This document shows, in pieces, positions 20,770 through 30,671 of a stretch of 64,000 bases of DNA. A program made the translations under genes and the position numbers. Below the pieces are notes generated by a model. That model ran no database searches. It had not been told where the DNA came from and saw only the letters and a list, made by a program, of their open reading frames with translations. How positions within the stretch are numbered: position 1 is the first letter of the stretch; every line of letters begins with the position of its first letter. Origin of the DNA: Staphylococcus schleiferi (GTDB taxonomy: Bacteria; Bacillota; Bacilli; Staphylococcales; Staphylococcaceae); contig NZ_LR962863.1 of the NCBI RefSeq assembly GCF_900458895.1, positions 2,294,001-2,358,000 on the forward strand, given 5' to 3'.

Positions 20770-22137
20770 TTATTTTATGGCATATTTTAATGCTTCATTT
20801 ACAGTAGAAACACCAATCACTTCAATACCTTGCGGGAATTGCCATCCCCCTATATTTGTTTTAGGTAATATCACACGTTTAAAACCGAGTTTTGCCGCTT
20901 CTTGTACCCGTTGTTCGATACGGGAAACGCGTCGTACTTCACCTGTTAATCCAACTTCTCCAATAAAGCAATCTAATCCATCGACAGCTTGGTCTTTAAA
21001 ACTTGATGCTGTTGCGATAATAATACTTAAATCCACTGCTGGCTCAGACAACTTCACGCCTCCTGCTACTTTAATATAGGCGTCTTGTTGTTGTAATAGA
21101 TAGCCTTCTTTTTTCTCTAACACTGCCATTAATAAACTCAAACGATTATGATCTATGCCTGTAGCCATTCGTCGAGGGTTATTAAATGTCGTCGGCGTAA
21201 CGAGCGCTTGAACTTCAATAAGTAGCGGACGTGTCCCTTCCATCGTCGCAACGATTGTTGAGCCAGGTACGTTGGTAGAACGCTCTTCTAAAAACATCTC
21301 TGATGGGTTCAATACACTTTTCAATCCAGACTGTTTCATTTCGAATATGCCCATTTCATTCGTGGAACCAAAACGGTTTTTAACGGCTCTTAAAATACGA
21401 TAAGCATGATGTTCGTCGCCTTCGAAATACAGCACCGTATCCACCATGTGTTCTAACAAACGCGGTCCAGCAATTTGGCCTTCTTTTGTCACATGCCCTA
21501 CAATAAAAGTAGCAATATTCATTTGTTTTGCAATATGCATTAAGCTTTGTGTACTTTCACGAACTTGTGACACAGAGCCTGGAGCCGAACTAATCTCTGG
21601 ATGATAAATCGTTTGAATTGAGTCCACTACAATAAGCTCCGGTTCAATTTTCTTTACTGCTTCATGAATCACTTCTAAGTCTGTCTCAGCAAAAACATTC
21701 AATTGACTCGCATCTTCGTCTAGGCGATCTGCTCTTAACTTTGTTTGATTAAGTGACTCCTCACCTGTAATATATAATACATTTTTACTTTGGGACAATG
21801 CTGCACACATTTGTAATAACAACGTCGATTTCCCAATACCTGGGTCACCACCAATGAGAACGAGCGATCCTTCTACAATACCTCCGCCAAGTACACGGTT
21901 AAACTCATCACTATTTGTTAGGATACGCGGTGCTTGCTCTTGTTTAATTTCATTTAGTTTTTGAATTTTGGAAGTACTCGTTTTTTGAGATCTGACCCCA
22001 TGTTTAGGGCTCGCTACTTTTTGCTCTATCGATTCTTCCATTGTATTCCATGCACCACAATTTGGACATTTGCCCATCCATTTTGGAGATTGATAACCAC
22101 AAGCTGTACATTCAAATATCACTTTCTTTTTCGCCAC
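20770..22137 (-). CDS. radA: DNA repair protein RadA
   Basis: RecA-like ATPase that acts as a branch-migration helicase in recombination and repair. The 455-residue protein has an N-terminal zinc finger [18 protein letters not shown], a Walker A motif [12 protein letters not shown] near residue 97, the RadA-specific [11 protein letters not shown] motif and a C-terminal Lon-like domain with [12 protein letters not shown]. The start is GTG (22135-22137) behind GGGGGTGG. Downstream of clpC as in Bacillus, but separated here by a terminator and a 435-bp gap. Confidence 0.96.
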   Translation of the reverse strand: MAKKKVIFECTACGYQSPKWMGKCPNCGAWNTMEESIEQKVASPKHGVRSQKTSTSKIQKLNEIKQEQAPRILTNSDEFNRVLGGGIVEGSLVLIGGDPGIGKSTLLLQMCAALSQSKNVLYITGEESLNQTKLRADRLDEDASQLNVFAETDLEVIHEAVKKIEPELIVVDSIQTIYHPEISSAPGSVSQVRESTQSLMHIAKQMNIATFIVGHVTKEGQIAGPRLLEHMVDTVLYFEGDEHHAYRILRAVKNRFGSTNEMGIFEMKQSGLKSVLNPSEMFLEERSTNVPGSTIVATMEGTRPLLIEVQALVTPTTFNNPRRMATGIDHNRLSLLMAVLEKKEGYLLQQQDAYIKVAGGVKLSEPAVDLSIIIATASSFKDQAVDGLDCFIGEVGLTGEVRRVSRIEQRVQEAAKLGFKRVILPKTNIGGWQFPQGIEVIGVSTVNEALKYAIK

Positions 22138-22393
22138 AAGGCCACCCCCATCTCTTCGGATAACATATATATTTTATACTTGTTAAAGATTTAAGACAAA
22201 TTTTGCGTAAGGCTGATTGTGCTTCACACTACAACCTATGAAATAATGCGTAATCATTCAATGTACATCGTAATTAACACCGTATCCATAGTCAATTTTA
22301 ATACATATCTAGACTTTACCTGTGTGCCTGTTGCAAGCAATCGAATACCCGCCAACTTGACCAAATACAAAGTCACTTAACAAAAGGAGATCA

Positions 22394-22444
22394 ATGCTAA
22401 TGATTTTCTATTTTATATCTATCACTCTAATAAATACAACATAA
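22394..22444 (+). CDS. Possible 16-residue hydrophobic peptide
   Basis: On the plus strand AAAAGGAGA is followed 5 nt later by an ATG and 16 codons encoding MLMIFYFISITLINTT, then TAA directly abutting a strong hairpin. The peptide is almost wholly hydrophobic. A ribosome site, tiny membrane-like ORF and terminator resemble the layout of small type I toxin genes of staphylococci (PepA1 begins MLIF). No clear promoter is visible, the peptide is shorter than known toxins and lacks their charged tail. It could be a decayed toxin gene or chance. Confidence 0.22.
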   Translation: MLMIFYFISITLINTT

Positions 22445-22488
22445 AAGGAGACGATCTCTTATTTGTCATAAGATTTAATCGTCTCCTT
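22445..22488. terminator. Strong hairpin after clpC
   Basis: Perfect 11-bp outer stem AAGGAGACGAT / ATCGTCTCCTT with further inner pairing (ATCTCTTAT / ATAAGAT). It lies 84 bp past the clpC stop. T-runs flank it on the minus side (TTTTAT), so it can end the ctsR-mcsA-mcsB-clpC transcript, and A/T symmetry allows use from the plus side too. Confidence 0.75.
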
Positions 22489-22572
22489 AAAAGCATGTGA
22501 CTCAAAAGCGCAGGGTTATGTGCGCTTTTCAATCACTTTAAATATGTTAGTTCTTTTCAGACATTTTTACGA

Positions 22573-25033
22573 TTATGCTTCAGATGATGTTGTTGCTTGA
22601 TCTGATTCTCGTTCAGAAATGTCGTATTGGAAAGATTCACCGTCAAAGTCAACAGTAACGTTTTTACCTTCTAGTTCTTTACCTTCTAAGATTAACTCAC
22701 TTAAGTTATCTTCAACTGTTTTTTGAATTGCACGGATTAATGGACGTGCACCATATTCTGGATCATAACCTTCAGCGGCAATTTTATCTTTCGCTGCATC
22801 TGTGACACTCACATGAATGTTTTGTTCAGATAAGCGATCTGTTAATTTGCCTACCATCATTGTTACGATTTCTTTCAATTCTTCTTTATTAAGTTTGTGG
22901 AATACAATGATGTCGTCAACACGGTTTAAGAACTCTGGACGGAACGCATTTTTCAATTCTTTCATCATTGTTTTACGAATTGTTTCATAGTCATTACCTT
23001 CTGAATTGCCACCAAAGCCTGCGAATCGTTGGTCTTGCAATTCTTGTGCACCGACGTTAGAAGTCATAATAATGACTGTATTTCTGAAATCTACTCGGCG
23101 ACCTTTCGTATCAGTCAAGTGACCATCGTCTAACACTTGTAATAAGATGTTAAATACATCTGGGTGCGCTTTTTTCAATTTCATCAAATAAAATAACTGA
23201 GTATGGTTTACGACGTACTTTTTCAGTTAATTGACCTCCGTCATCGTGACCTACGTATCCAGGAGGGGCTCCAACCAAACGGCTCACTGCATGTTTTTCC
23301 ATAAACTCACTCATGTCAACACGAATCATCGCATCTTCTTCACCAAACATAGATTCCGCTAATGCACGTGCAAGTTCTGTTTTACCTACACCTGTTGGTC
23401 CTAGGAAAATGAAGCTACCAATTGGACGTTTTGGATCTTTTAAGCCTGCACGCGCGCGACGTACTGCTTTAGAAATGGCAGCAACTGCATCATCTTGACC
23501 GATTACACGTTGGTGTAATGTTTCTTCCAAGTTAAGTAATCGATCTGATTCTGTTTCGTTCAAGCGTGTTAATGGAATACCTGTCCAACCCGCAATAACT
23601 TCTGCAATATCTTCAGGGACAAGTGTTGTGTGTTGACCACCTTGATTATTTTTCCATTCATTTTTAGCTTCTTCGTATTGTGTTTCTAATTTCGTTTGTT
23701 TATCTCTAAGATTTGCAGCGTTTTCGAATTCTTGTGCATGGACTGCAGCATCTTTTTCTTTTTTCACTTGTTCAATTTGTACTTCAATCTCTTTTAGGCT
23801 TGTTGGTGTTGTATGGCTTTTTAAGCGTACTTTTGAGCTAGCTTCATCAATTAAATCAATCGCTTTATCTGGTAAGAAACGATCTTGTACATAACGATTA
23901 CTTAATTTTGCAGCAGCTTCAATCGCTTCGTCGGAAATGTTAATTCTGTGATGTGCTTCATAACGATCACGTAAGCCTTTTAAAATTTCAATTGTATCCG
24001 CAACACTTGGTTCATCTACTTGTACCGGTTGGAAACGTCGTTCAAGTGCAGCATCTTTTTCGATGTGTTTACGGTATTCATCTAATGTTGTCGCACCAAT
24101 ACATTGTAGTTCACCACGTGCAAGGGCAGGTTTTAAAATATTTGAGGCGTCAATTGCACCTTCTGCACCACCCGCACCAATGAGTGTATGCAATTCGTCA
24201 ATGAATAAAATGACATTACCTGCTTGGTGAATTTCTTCCATTACTTTCTTAAGACGTTCTTCAAACTCACCACGGTATTTTGTACCTGCGACAACAGTTC
24301 CCATATCTAAAGACATAACACGTTTATCTTTTAATGTTTCTGGAACTTCATTGTTGACGATTGCTTGAGCAAGACCTTCCGCAATAGCAGTTTTACCTAC
24401 CCCAGGTTCACCGATAAGAACGGGATTGTTTTTTGTACGTCGGCTTAACACTTCAATCACACGTGTAATTTCAGCGTTACGGCCTACGACTGGATCTAAC
24501 GTACCGTCTTTAGCAATAACTGTTAAATCTCTCGCTAATCCATCTAAAGTTGGTGTGTTGTTTGATTTAGCCGCTTGTGCACCTTTATTAGACATTTCTG
24601 GGCTACCTAACGCTTTAACAACTTGTGCACGTGCTTTAGTGATATTTAAATCTAAGTTTGCAAATACACGTGCAGCTACACCTTCGTTTTCACGGATCAA
24701 GCCAAGTAAAATGTGCTCTGTTCCTACAAAGTTGTGCTGTAATTTACGTGCTTCATCCATTGAAAGTTCAATGACCTTTTTAGCGCGTGGTGTATAGTGT
24801 AACGCACCCATTTGTTCTTGACCATGTCCAATCAATTTTTCTACTTCTGCAACAACTTTATCTTCTGTAATATCAAAACTTTCTAATACTTTTGCCGCAA
24901 TGCCTTCTGGTTCTTTCATTAAACCTAGTAGTAAATGCTCTGTTCCAATATTAGAGTGATTTAAGCGAATTGCCTCTTCTTGTGCATGTGCTAAAACACG
25001 CTGCGCACGTTCTGTTAATCTTCCAAATAACAT
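22573..25033 (-). CDS. clpC: AAA+ protease ATPase ClpC, frameshifted in this sequence
   Basis: Hsp100 unfoldase that feeds ClpP and degrades McsB-arginine-phosphorylated substrates. N-terminal Clp repeats (residues 1-145), first AAA module with [14 protein letters not shown], a UVR-containing coiled-coil middle domain near 410-460, second AAA module with [14 protein letters not shown], and a C-terminal D2-small domain. A run of six T at 23170-23175 breaks the frame; five would read [21 protein letters not shown] across the Walker B region. Corrected length is 819 residues, the normal size. The frameshift is probably a sequence error. Last gene of the CtsR operon; SD AGGAGG. Confidence 0.95.
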
Positions 25034-25050
25034 ATGCCAACCTCCTAGTT

Positions 25051-26055
25051 TTATATATGCGTTCTTAAAATTTCTGCTCTTTTGGCTTCAATGGATTGTT
25101 CTTCTGCATCATCAATTAAAAATGGCGATTGAATCGCAATCATTAATTCATTAAATCGAAAGTCATCCATTTCTAAAATGCCCAAATCAACACCTAATTT
25201 AATATCACTCAAACGATATGACGCTTCCTCTACCGAAATTAAACGACTATATTTTAATATACCCAATGAACGATAGATTCTATCAAGTGTCTCAGTATGA
25301 TTGTGTTGATTTAAACGATCTCGTAATGCGAGTTCTTCATTAATAATTTGATGAACTAATTCTGTTAGTGCATCGATAATTTCTTGTTCACTTTTACCAA
25401 GTGTTAATTGATTTGAAACTTGATAAACATGTCCATAAACTTGCGAACCTTCACCGTAAATACCTCTAATTGTAAAACCAAATCGGTTAATCGTTTGTGC
25501 AATACGATTCATCCGCTTCATAATAGACAATCCTGGCAAGTGCAACATCACACTTGCACGCATACCTGTGCCAACATTCGTCGGACAAGTTGTCAAATAA
25601 CCCAGTTGTTCATCATAACTGATATCGAGCGAAGCATCTAAGACGTCATCTATTTTAGAAGCTTTTTGATAAAGCGTATCTAATGATAAATCATTGCCCA
25701 TTGCTTGAATACGTATATGGTCCTCTTCATTTACCATTACACTAATAGATTCATCTTCATTCAACAATACAGCAGATGCGGGTTGCTTTGTCAGCTCTGG
25801 GCTAATTAAATGCTTAGCCACTAATTTATATTTACTTTGTTGATCTAATTCATCTAATCTTAAAACTTTCATATCTTTTAAAACATCTTGAACTTCATTA
25901 ATCACACGATGTCCTTCCTCTTCAGACGGGAACATCAAAGGATGTACATGGTTTTCAAGATTACGCGCTAACCGAATACGTGAAGACATAATCACAGGTT
26001 GTGATTGAACTTCTTGCATCCAATCACTCATGTGCTGATCAAGATTATTCGTCAT
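25051..26055 (-). CDS. mcsB: Protein arginine kinase McsB
   Basis: Phosphorylates arginines on proteins, tagging them for ClpCP, and inactivates CtsR under stress. 334 residues with the phosphagen-kinase fold: [17 protein letters not shown] near residue 22, DHIRIQAMG, and the nucleotide-binding loop [26 protein letters not shown] near 170. [28 protein letters not shown] follows. The start giving [12 protein letters not shown] at 26053-26055 overlaps mcsA by 11 bp; upstream codons lie within mcsA. Between mcsA and clpC as usual. Confidence 0.96.
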   Translation of the reverse strand: MTNNLDQHMSDWMQEVQSQPVIMSSRIRLARNLENHVHPLMFPSEEEGHRVINEVQDVLKDMKVLRLDELDQQSKYKLVAKHLISPELTKQPASAVLLNEDESISVMVNEEDHIRIQAMGNDLSLDTLYQKASKIDDVLDASLDISYDEQLGYLTTCPTNVGTGMRASVMLHLPGLSIMKRMNRIAQTINRFGFTIRGIYGEGSQVYGHVYQVSNQLTLGKSEQEIIDALTELVHQIINEELALRDRLNQHNHTETLDRIYRSLGILKYSRLISVEEASYRLSDIKLGVDLGILEMDDFRFNELMIAIQSPFLIDDAEEQSIEAKRAEILRTHI

Positions 26056-26575
26056 CAGATTTGGACACCTCACTTTGTTGTTGGAGTGCTTGAATTTCAT
26101 CTCGTACAATCGCCGCTTCTTCAAAAGCTTGTTTCGCAACAAGTGATTCAAGATGAGCACGTTTTTCTTCGAGTTGTTTTTTCAATGCCCGTTTTTGTTG
26201 CGACGACTGTGGACATTTTCCAGAATGTTCAATATGACCACCTTGGACGCGTCTCACAATGTCATAAACATCTTCTTTGAAAGTTTGATAACAATCATGA
26301 CAGCCGAACTTGCCGACATGCGCAATATCTTTTAATGTCATTTGACACGTTGGACAGCGCTTTTCTTCTCGATAAACCACTTGATCGACACTCAAGCCGT
26401 GTTTAGCTGCCAAATGTTGTAAAATTTGTTTGATGACAAAAGTCCCTTCAACATCCTCTGCTTCTTGCCAATCATCGTCAGACTGTCCATAGATAGGTTG
26501 CTGTGACAATTTGACTTGCTGACGGTAAGGGCTTGTCGCTTGATGTCGTTCAAGTTTATATTTATCGGTATTCAT
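26045..26575 (-). CDS. mcsA: McsB activator McsA, lacking the first zinc knuckle
   Basis: Adaptor that activates McsB. The 176-residue product has the central zinc site CPTC ... CHDC near residues 74-95 and a C-terminal UVR-like coiled coil with [17 protein letters not shown]. In S. aureus and Bacillus the protein begins with an additional CxxC ... CxxC knuckle (MLCENC...). Here the N-terminus reads [20 protein letters not shown] with no cysteines, and neither other frame restores the knuckle. The gap to ctsR is only 13 bp, so no longer start is possible. Either this lineage lost the domain or several errors lie here. AAAGGATG precedes the ATG. Confidence 0.88.
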   Translation of the reverse strand: MNTDKYKLERHQATSPYRQQVKLSQQPIYGQSDDDWQEAEDVEGTFVIKQILQHLAAKHGLSVDQVVYREEKRCPTCQMTLKDIAHVGKFGCHDCYQTFKEDVYDIVRRVQGGHIEHSGKCPQSSQQKRALKKQLEEKRAHLESLVAKQAFEEAAIVRDEIQALQQQSEVSKSDDE

Positions 26576-26588
26576 AGCACATCATCCT

Positions 26589-27050
26589 TTAATAATAGTT
26601 AATAACCGGTAGTAGGCGTTTCAAAATATTTGCACGGATAATATCTCTTGCTGCCACATCCATTTTCAATGTTTCCCTATCTACAATCGCCGCAATCATT
26701 TTGGCTTCTCTTTCAGTAATCAAGTTGTTTTCCAACAAACCATCTATGATATAAAGCGCTTGTTGCTGAGAAATGGCAGGTCCAATTAATTCCATTAGCC
26801 GTTTAATATAATTGCCTTGATCTTTTGTTTCAACTTTTGTGATTCGAATATACCCGCCGCCACCACGTTTACTTTCTATTTCATAACCATGTTCATTCGT
26901 GAATCGTGTTTTGATGACATAATTCAACTGAGATGGTACGCAATCAAAACGCTGTGCAATGTTTGCGCGTTGAATTTCAACAACGTCATCTTGTGCTTCT
27001 TCAAATAACTTTTTAATGTACTGTTCTATGATGTCAGACATATTGTGCAT
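26589..27050 (-). CDS. ctsR: Stress-gene repressor CtsR
   Basis: Winged-helix repressor of clp genes; loses DNA binding on heat and when arginine-phosphorylated or degraded. 153 residues, beginning [18 protein letters not shown]. The DNA-binding part includes [23 protein letters not shown] and the glycine-rich thermosensing wing [11 protein letters not shown] near residue 63. It ends [10 protein letters not shown] as in other staphylococci. The start is at 27048-27050; seven upstream codons overlap the operator. First gene of ctsR-mcsA-mcsB-clpC and under its own operator. Confidence 0.97.
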   Translation of the reverse strand: MHNMSDIIEQYIKKLFEEAQDDVVEIQRANIAQRFDCVPSQLNYVIKTRFTNEHGYEIESKRGGGGYIRITKVETKDQGNYIKRLMELIGPAISQQQALYIIDGLLENNLITEREAKMIAAIVDRETLKMDVAARDIIRANILKRLLPVINYY

Positions 27051-27062
27051 CGTATCACCTCT

Positions 27063-27110
27063 TTTGACCATCTTTGACTATATTATAGAACCCACTTTGA
27101 CCTTTTTCAA
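27063..27110 (-). promoter_or_regulatory. ctsR operon promoter with CtsR operator
   Basis: Minus strand -35 TTGAAA (27105-27110), 17-bp spacer, -10 TATAAT (27082-27087). Immediately downstream, AGTCAAA-GAT-GGTCAAA (27063-27079) matches the CtsR heptad direct repeat with 3-nt spacing. A further GGTCAAA half-site lies in the spacer at 27096-27102. CtsR bound here would block RNA polymerase, so the operon is autorepressed. Confidence 0.85.
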
Positions 27111-27214
27111 CCAATTTGATTTTAAATTTATAAAATTGCTATGTTACTGCTTACATTTTTGGTGTATGATAGTTCTAGTGAAATTTAATTTTGAAAAGCA
27201 GAGGTGGAACTCAC

Positions 27215-28420
27215 ATGCATATTTTAATTGGGGTTGTTGGGATTGTTGTATTTTTAGCCCTAGCTTTTTTAGCAAGTTCTGATAAAAAGCACGTACGTTG
27301 GCAATATATTGGCATCATGCTTGTTATCCAACTTGTTTTAGCCTTTTTCTTACTTAAAACAAATATTGGGATTCAAATTGTCGGCGGCGTTGCGACTGGC
27401 TTTGGTTATTTATTAAAACAAGCTGCAGTCGGTGTCGATTTCGTATTTGGTGGTTTAGCCAACAAAGGGGCATCGCCTTTCTTCTTTAATGTATTACTGC
27501 CAATTATCTTTATTTCAGCGTTGATTGGTATTTTGCAATACACAAAAATCTTGCCATTAATTATTAATGTTCTTGGATTTTTAATTTCTAAAATTAACGG
27601 TATGGGTCGTTTAGAATCATATAATGCGGTAGCTTCTGCTATTTTAGGGCAATCCGAAGTGTTCATTTCATTAAAAAAACAACTTCCTTATATTCCTAAA
27701 CATCGCTTATATACATTAACTGCTTCAGCAATGTCTACAGTATCTGCATCAATTGTCGGTGCCTACTTTACACTTGTTGAACCAAAATATGTTGTAACCG
27801 CAGTCGTATTAAACTTATTCGGTGGTTTCATTATTGCCTCTATTATTAATCCATATAAAGTCAACGAAGAAGATGACAAATTATTGATTGAAGAAGAGAA
27901 AAAGCAACAATCTTTCTTTGAAATGTTGGGCGAATATATCTTAGATGGATTTAAAGTTGCTGTTATTGTAGGTGCGATGTTAATCGGTTATATCGCTTTA
28001 ATCTCATTACTCAATGGTATCGTAGGCGGTATTATCGGTTTTGTTTCTGGTGGTCAATTGGATTGGAATTTCCAAACATTGATTGGTTTCATTTTCGCAC
28101 CATTAGCATTTTTAACAGGTATTCCTTGGCATGATGCAGTTCATGCAGGTTCAATTATGGCTACAAAGCTTCTATCTAATGAATTTGTAGCAATGACTGA
28201 ATTAGGAAAAGCAAATGGGCTGTCACCTCGTACACTAGGCGTTGTCTCTGTATTCTTAGTATCTTTTGCGAATTTCAGTTCGATCGGTATTATTTCCGGA
28301 GCCATTAAATCTTTAAATGATGAAAAAGGTGACATGGTTGCACGCTTTGGCCTTAAATTATTATTTGGTGCTACATTAGTATCATTCGTGTCTGCAACAA
28401 TCGCAGGCTTCTTCTTATAA
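27215..28420 (+). CDS. nupC: Concentrative nucleoside transporter (NupC)
   Basis: Sodium- or proton-coupled nucleoside importer of the CNT family, about 401 residues with many transmembrane helices. Motifs seen are GQSEVFISLKKQLPYI in the core domain and FANFSSIGIISGAIKSL near the C-terminus, both typical of NupC. The ATG at 27215-27217 has GAGGTGG; an alternative TTG eight codons upstream lies over the ribosome site and is rejected. It is divergent from ctsR. Its likely terminator (29939-29979) is now about 1.5 kb away because an IS element has landed 18 bp after the stop. Confidence 0.94.
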   Translation: MHILIGVVGIVVFLALAFLASSDKKHVRWQYIGIMLVIQLVLAFFLLKTNIGIQIVGGVATGFGYLLKQAAVGVDFVFGGLANKGASPFFFNVLLPIIFISALIGILQYTKILPLIINVLGFLISKINGMGRLESYNAVASAILGQSEVFISLKKQLPYIPKHRLYTLTASAMSTVSASIVGAYFTLVEPKYVVTAVVLNLFGGFIIASIINPYKVNEEDDKLLIEEEKKQQSFFEMLGEYILDGFKVAVIVGAMLIGYIALISLLNGIVGGIIGFVSGGQLDWNFQTLIGFIFAPLAFLTGIPWHDAVHAGSIMATKLLSNEFVAMTELGKANGLSPRTLGVVSVFLVSFANFSSIGIISGAIKSLNDEKGDMVARFGLKLLFGATLVSFVSATIAGFFL

Positions 28421-28438
28421 TTGAAATCGAGTTTTTAT

Positions 28439-29923
28439 GGTTCTTTGTCAACGTCGGTTGGCGAGACGATAACGCATTAAGCAACGTTATTTTGTTGTTT
28501 AATGCGTTTTTTATATTCACTTACAAATACCTTGGAAATGATTAAGATTCGATTCCTAAAATTCCAGAAATTTCTATAACCATAAGAAACCCGTTTAATC
28601 AGTTTTATTTTATTATTAATGCCCTCAATTGGCCCATTCGTTAAATGTGGATAACGCATCGTATTTGAGATATAGGGCAAATATTTGATGAATGTTTGAA
28701 TGACGCGCTTGAGTCCTTGTGAAATATCTTTTGTTTTTGAATCCTGTAAGATGAAGCGTAATTGCTGGATATCGTTTACTTTCAGAGCACTTAAAAGACG
28801 ATGCCCCGTTTCATATGTCTCTTTGAGCCTCTCATCAAGCTCCAATAAATACTGAACTAAACTGTATTGACTCTGCCAAGACTTAAAAAGTCCGTATGAC
28901 TGATATATCATTCAATCTAAATCTAAGGGCGCTTTTAATAGTAACTTCCAATAACGCTTTAATTTATTATATTTAGGTCTATCTTTTGTCCTAAAACCAT
29001 TCATAACTTGAACTCGGCATCGATTGATTTCACGATTGATAGCCTGCACGATATGAAAGCGATCCATAATTATCTCCGCATGAGGAAATAAGTCTTGAAT
29101 GAGTGCGATATAAGGTGGAAACATATCTATAGAGATGGTTTTTCACTCTTTCACGTTGCTTTCTAGAGAACTTTAAAAAATAGGCTTCTAATTTATGTTT
29201 GCGACGATCAGGTAAAATATCGATGATATCATGGGTTACACTATCACAGTAAATAAAGCTCATCGCACCTTCGACATCTTTCGTTGATTTGAATTCGTCA
29301 AAAGCTAAGTGCTCCGGTAAAACATGATGTGCCTGCGTCTTCACCGAATCACTTACCTCTTTTAAATGGCTATGGACAGTTGAAGGTGATACACATAGAC
29401 TTTCAGCGACATCCTTTTCAGAGATGACTTTAGATAGTTTCCGGGTCATCATGCGTTTGACCTCATTTGAGATGGTACATCGGGGTTGAATATAGGGTGT
29501 TTGAGCTGTAAAGGTTTGTTGACAAGCTTTACAGTAAAAGCGCTGTTTCTTCAATTTTAAATAGGCAGGTCTTTCAAAAATTAATCCCATATAAACTTTC
29601 GTTTTACGAAAGCCATGTTTAATAATTAAATGGGCATCATTTTTAATTCCACAACACGCACAAGCACTGGGATGATATGTCAATTGGCCTTCGTATAATA
29701 ATGCCTTTACGTTTTTATGTACATCTAATCCTAGATTTTGAGTGATTTTTAAATTTTTGACTTTAATTCCAAGCATTTCTGATATATCATTACACATAGG
29801 CACAATATCTCCTTAATCGTTGGTTTGGTCACTTACAATTATAGAGATATTTGTGCTTTTTTAATATCAAAAATTAAAATAACGGTCAGTGAATATTTCA
29901 CCAACCGTTAAAAATATACAACC
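28439..29923 (-). mobile_element. ISL3-family insertion sequence with exact 8-bp target duplication
   Basis: About 1485 bp, bounded by imperfect 26-bp terminal inverted repeats: GGTTCTTTGTCAACG...TTGGCGA at 28439-28464, and its counterpart on the other strand at 29898-29923, with 17 of 26 positions matching and the inner CGGTTGG-GA block best conserved. Both ends are flanked by the 8-bp direct repeat GTTTTTAT (28431-28438 and 29924-29931), the duplication length known for ISL3 elements. The single transposase gene is broken. The target lay between nupC and its terminator. Confidence 0.9.
28477..29803 (-). pseudogene. ISL3-family transposase, disrupted
   Basis: Reads as an ISL3 transposase in three pieces. 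The N-terminal zinc finger has CACC ... FYCKACQQTF, then an HTH region with VSPSTVHSHLKE. The DDE residues are in HLAFDEFKS, IIMDRFHIVQ and GPIEGINNKIK. Piece one (29803 to about 29140) shifts frame at a run of five T at 29139-29143, where four would read VKTISIDMFPPYIAL. Piece two ends in an in-frame TGA at 28912-28914 (LDLD-stop-MIYQ), then piece three continues to 28477. The frameshift may be a sequencing error; the stop is a base change and probably real. The start is GTG 29803 or ATG 29797 behind AAGGAGA. Confidence 0.9.
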
Positions 29924-29938
29924 GTTTTTATAAAAAGA

Positions 29939-29979
29939 AGCGCTAAGGTGATTTTCTATTAATAAATCATCTTAGCGCT
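29939..29979. terminator. Displaced nupC / pdxT bidirectional terminator
   Basis: Stem AGCGCTAAG-N-TGATTT / AAATCA-N-CTTAGCGCT followed by ATTTATTTT on the plus side and preceded by an A-run. It lies 8 bp beyond the IS target duplication. It would have stood about 26 bp after the nupC stop before the IS inserted. It can also end transcription of pdxST from the other side. Confidence 0.8.
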
Positions 29980-30085
29980 ATTTATTTTGAGATTGCTTTC
30001 CAGCTCAACCACTTTGATATTTGATATCGTTATAATCCTAGGTTAACACTTGATGCACAACTATAAGATTAGACAAAGACGGCTA

Positions 30086-30670
30086 TCATTCAACTGCAGT
30101 TCTTTGCGATGTGCTGTTCGGGATAACCTGTTCTATAAAATACTGTGTCATACTGTAATCATCTGTTAATTCTGGATGAAATGAAATCCCTAAATATTGA
30201 TTTTGACGAACTGCGATAATCTTATCTTCAACTCGACCTAAAATTTCTACGTGTGGGGCTGCAGATTGGATATGAGGTGCTCTAATAAAGACACCCTCTA
30301 CAGGTTGATTTATCCCTTTAATTTGAAGTTCTGATTCAAAACTGTCTACTTGACGACCGAATGAATTGCGTTCTACAGTAATATCCAATTTTTGTAAATA
30401 ACCTTCTTCGTCAACGATATCCTGTGCAAGCACAATCAAGCCTGCACAAGTGCCAAACATTGGCAATTGTGATTCGCGTAATGCTTCTTTAAAACCATAA
30501 AGCCCCATTAAGCGACGTAACGTGGTTGACTCACCACCAGGGACAATTAACCCCTCTATTTCTTCTAATTGTGCTACTTTTTTAATTGGCACACCTTCAT
30601 GCCCTGCAGCTTCAATATGTCGAATGTGCTCGCGAACAGCACCTTGTAATGCAAGTACTCCGATTTTCAT
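30086..30670 (-). CDS. pdxT: Pyridoxal 5'-phosphate synthase glutaminase subunit PdxT
   Basis: Glutamine amidotransferase that supplies ammonia to PdxS. 194 residues beginning [19 protein letters not shown], with the nucleophile Cys in [12 protein letters not shown] near residue 75-86 and the His-Glu pair in [11 protein letters not shown] near 166. Typical size. It starts 2 bp from the pdxS stop, so the two are translationally coupled. A GTG four codons upstream would overlap pdxS and is less likely. Confidence 0.96.
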   Translation of the reverse strand: MKIGVLALQGAVREHIRHIEAAGHEGVPIKKVAQLEEIEGLIVPGGESTTLRRLMGLYGFKEALRESQLPMFGTCAGLIVLAQDIVDEEGYLQKLDITVERNSFGRQVDSFESELQIKGINQPVEGVFIRAPHIQSAAPHVEILGRVEDKIIAVRQNQYLGISFHPELTDDYSMTQYFIEQVIPNSTSQRTAVE

Positions 30671-30671
30671 T

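Larger units (their letters stand above)
22138..22572. other. radA-clpC intergenic region
   Basis: A 435-bp gap with no full-size gene. It contains the clpC terminator (22445-22488) and a 16-codon ORF on the plus strand ending exactly at that hairpin (listed separately). The radA promoter must lie here, but I cannot pick a convincing one. The remaining sequence is AT-rich with no repeats seen. Confidence 0.5.
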
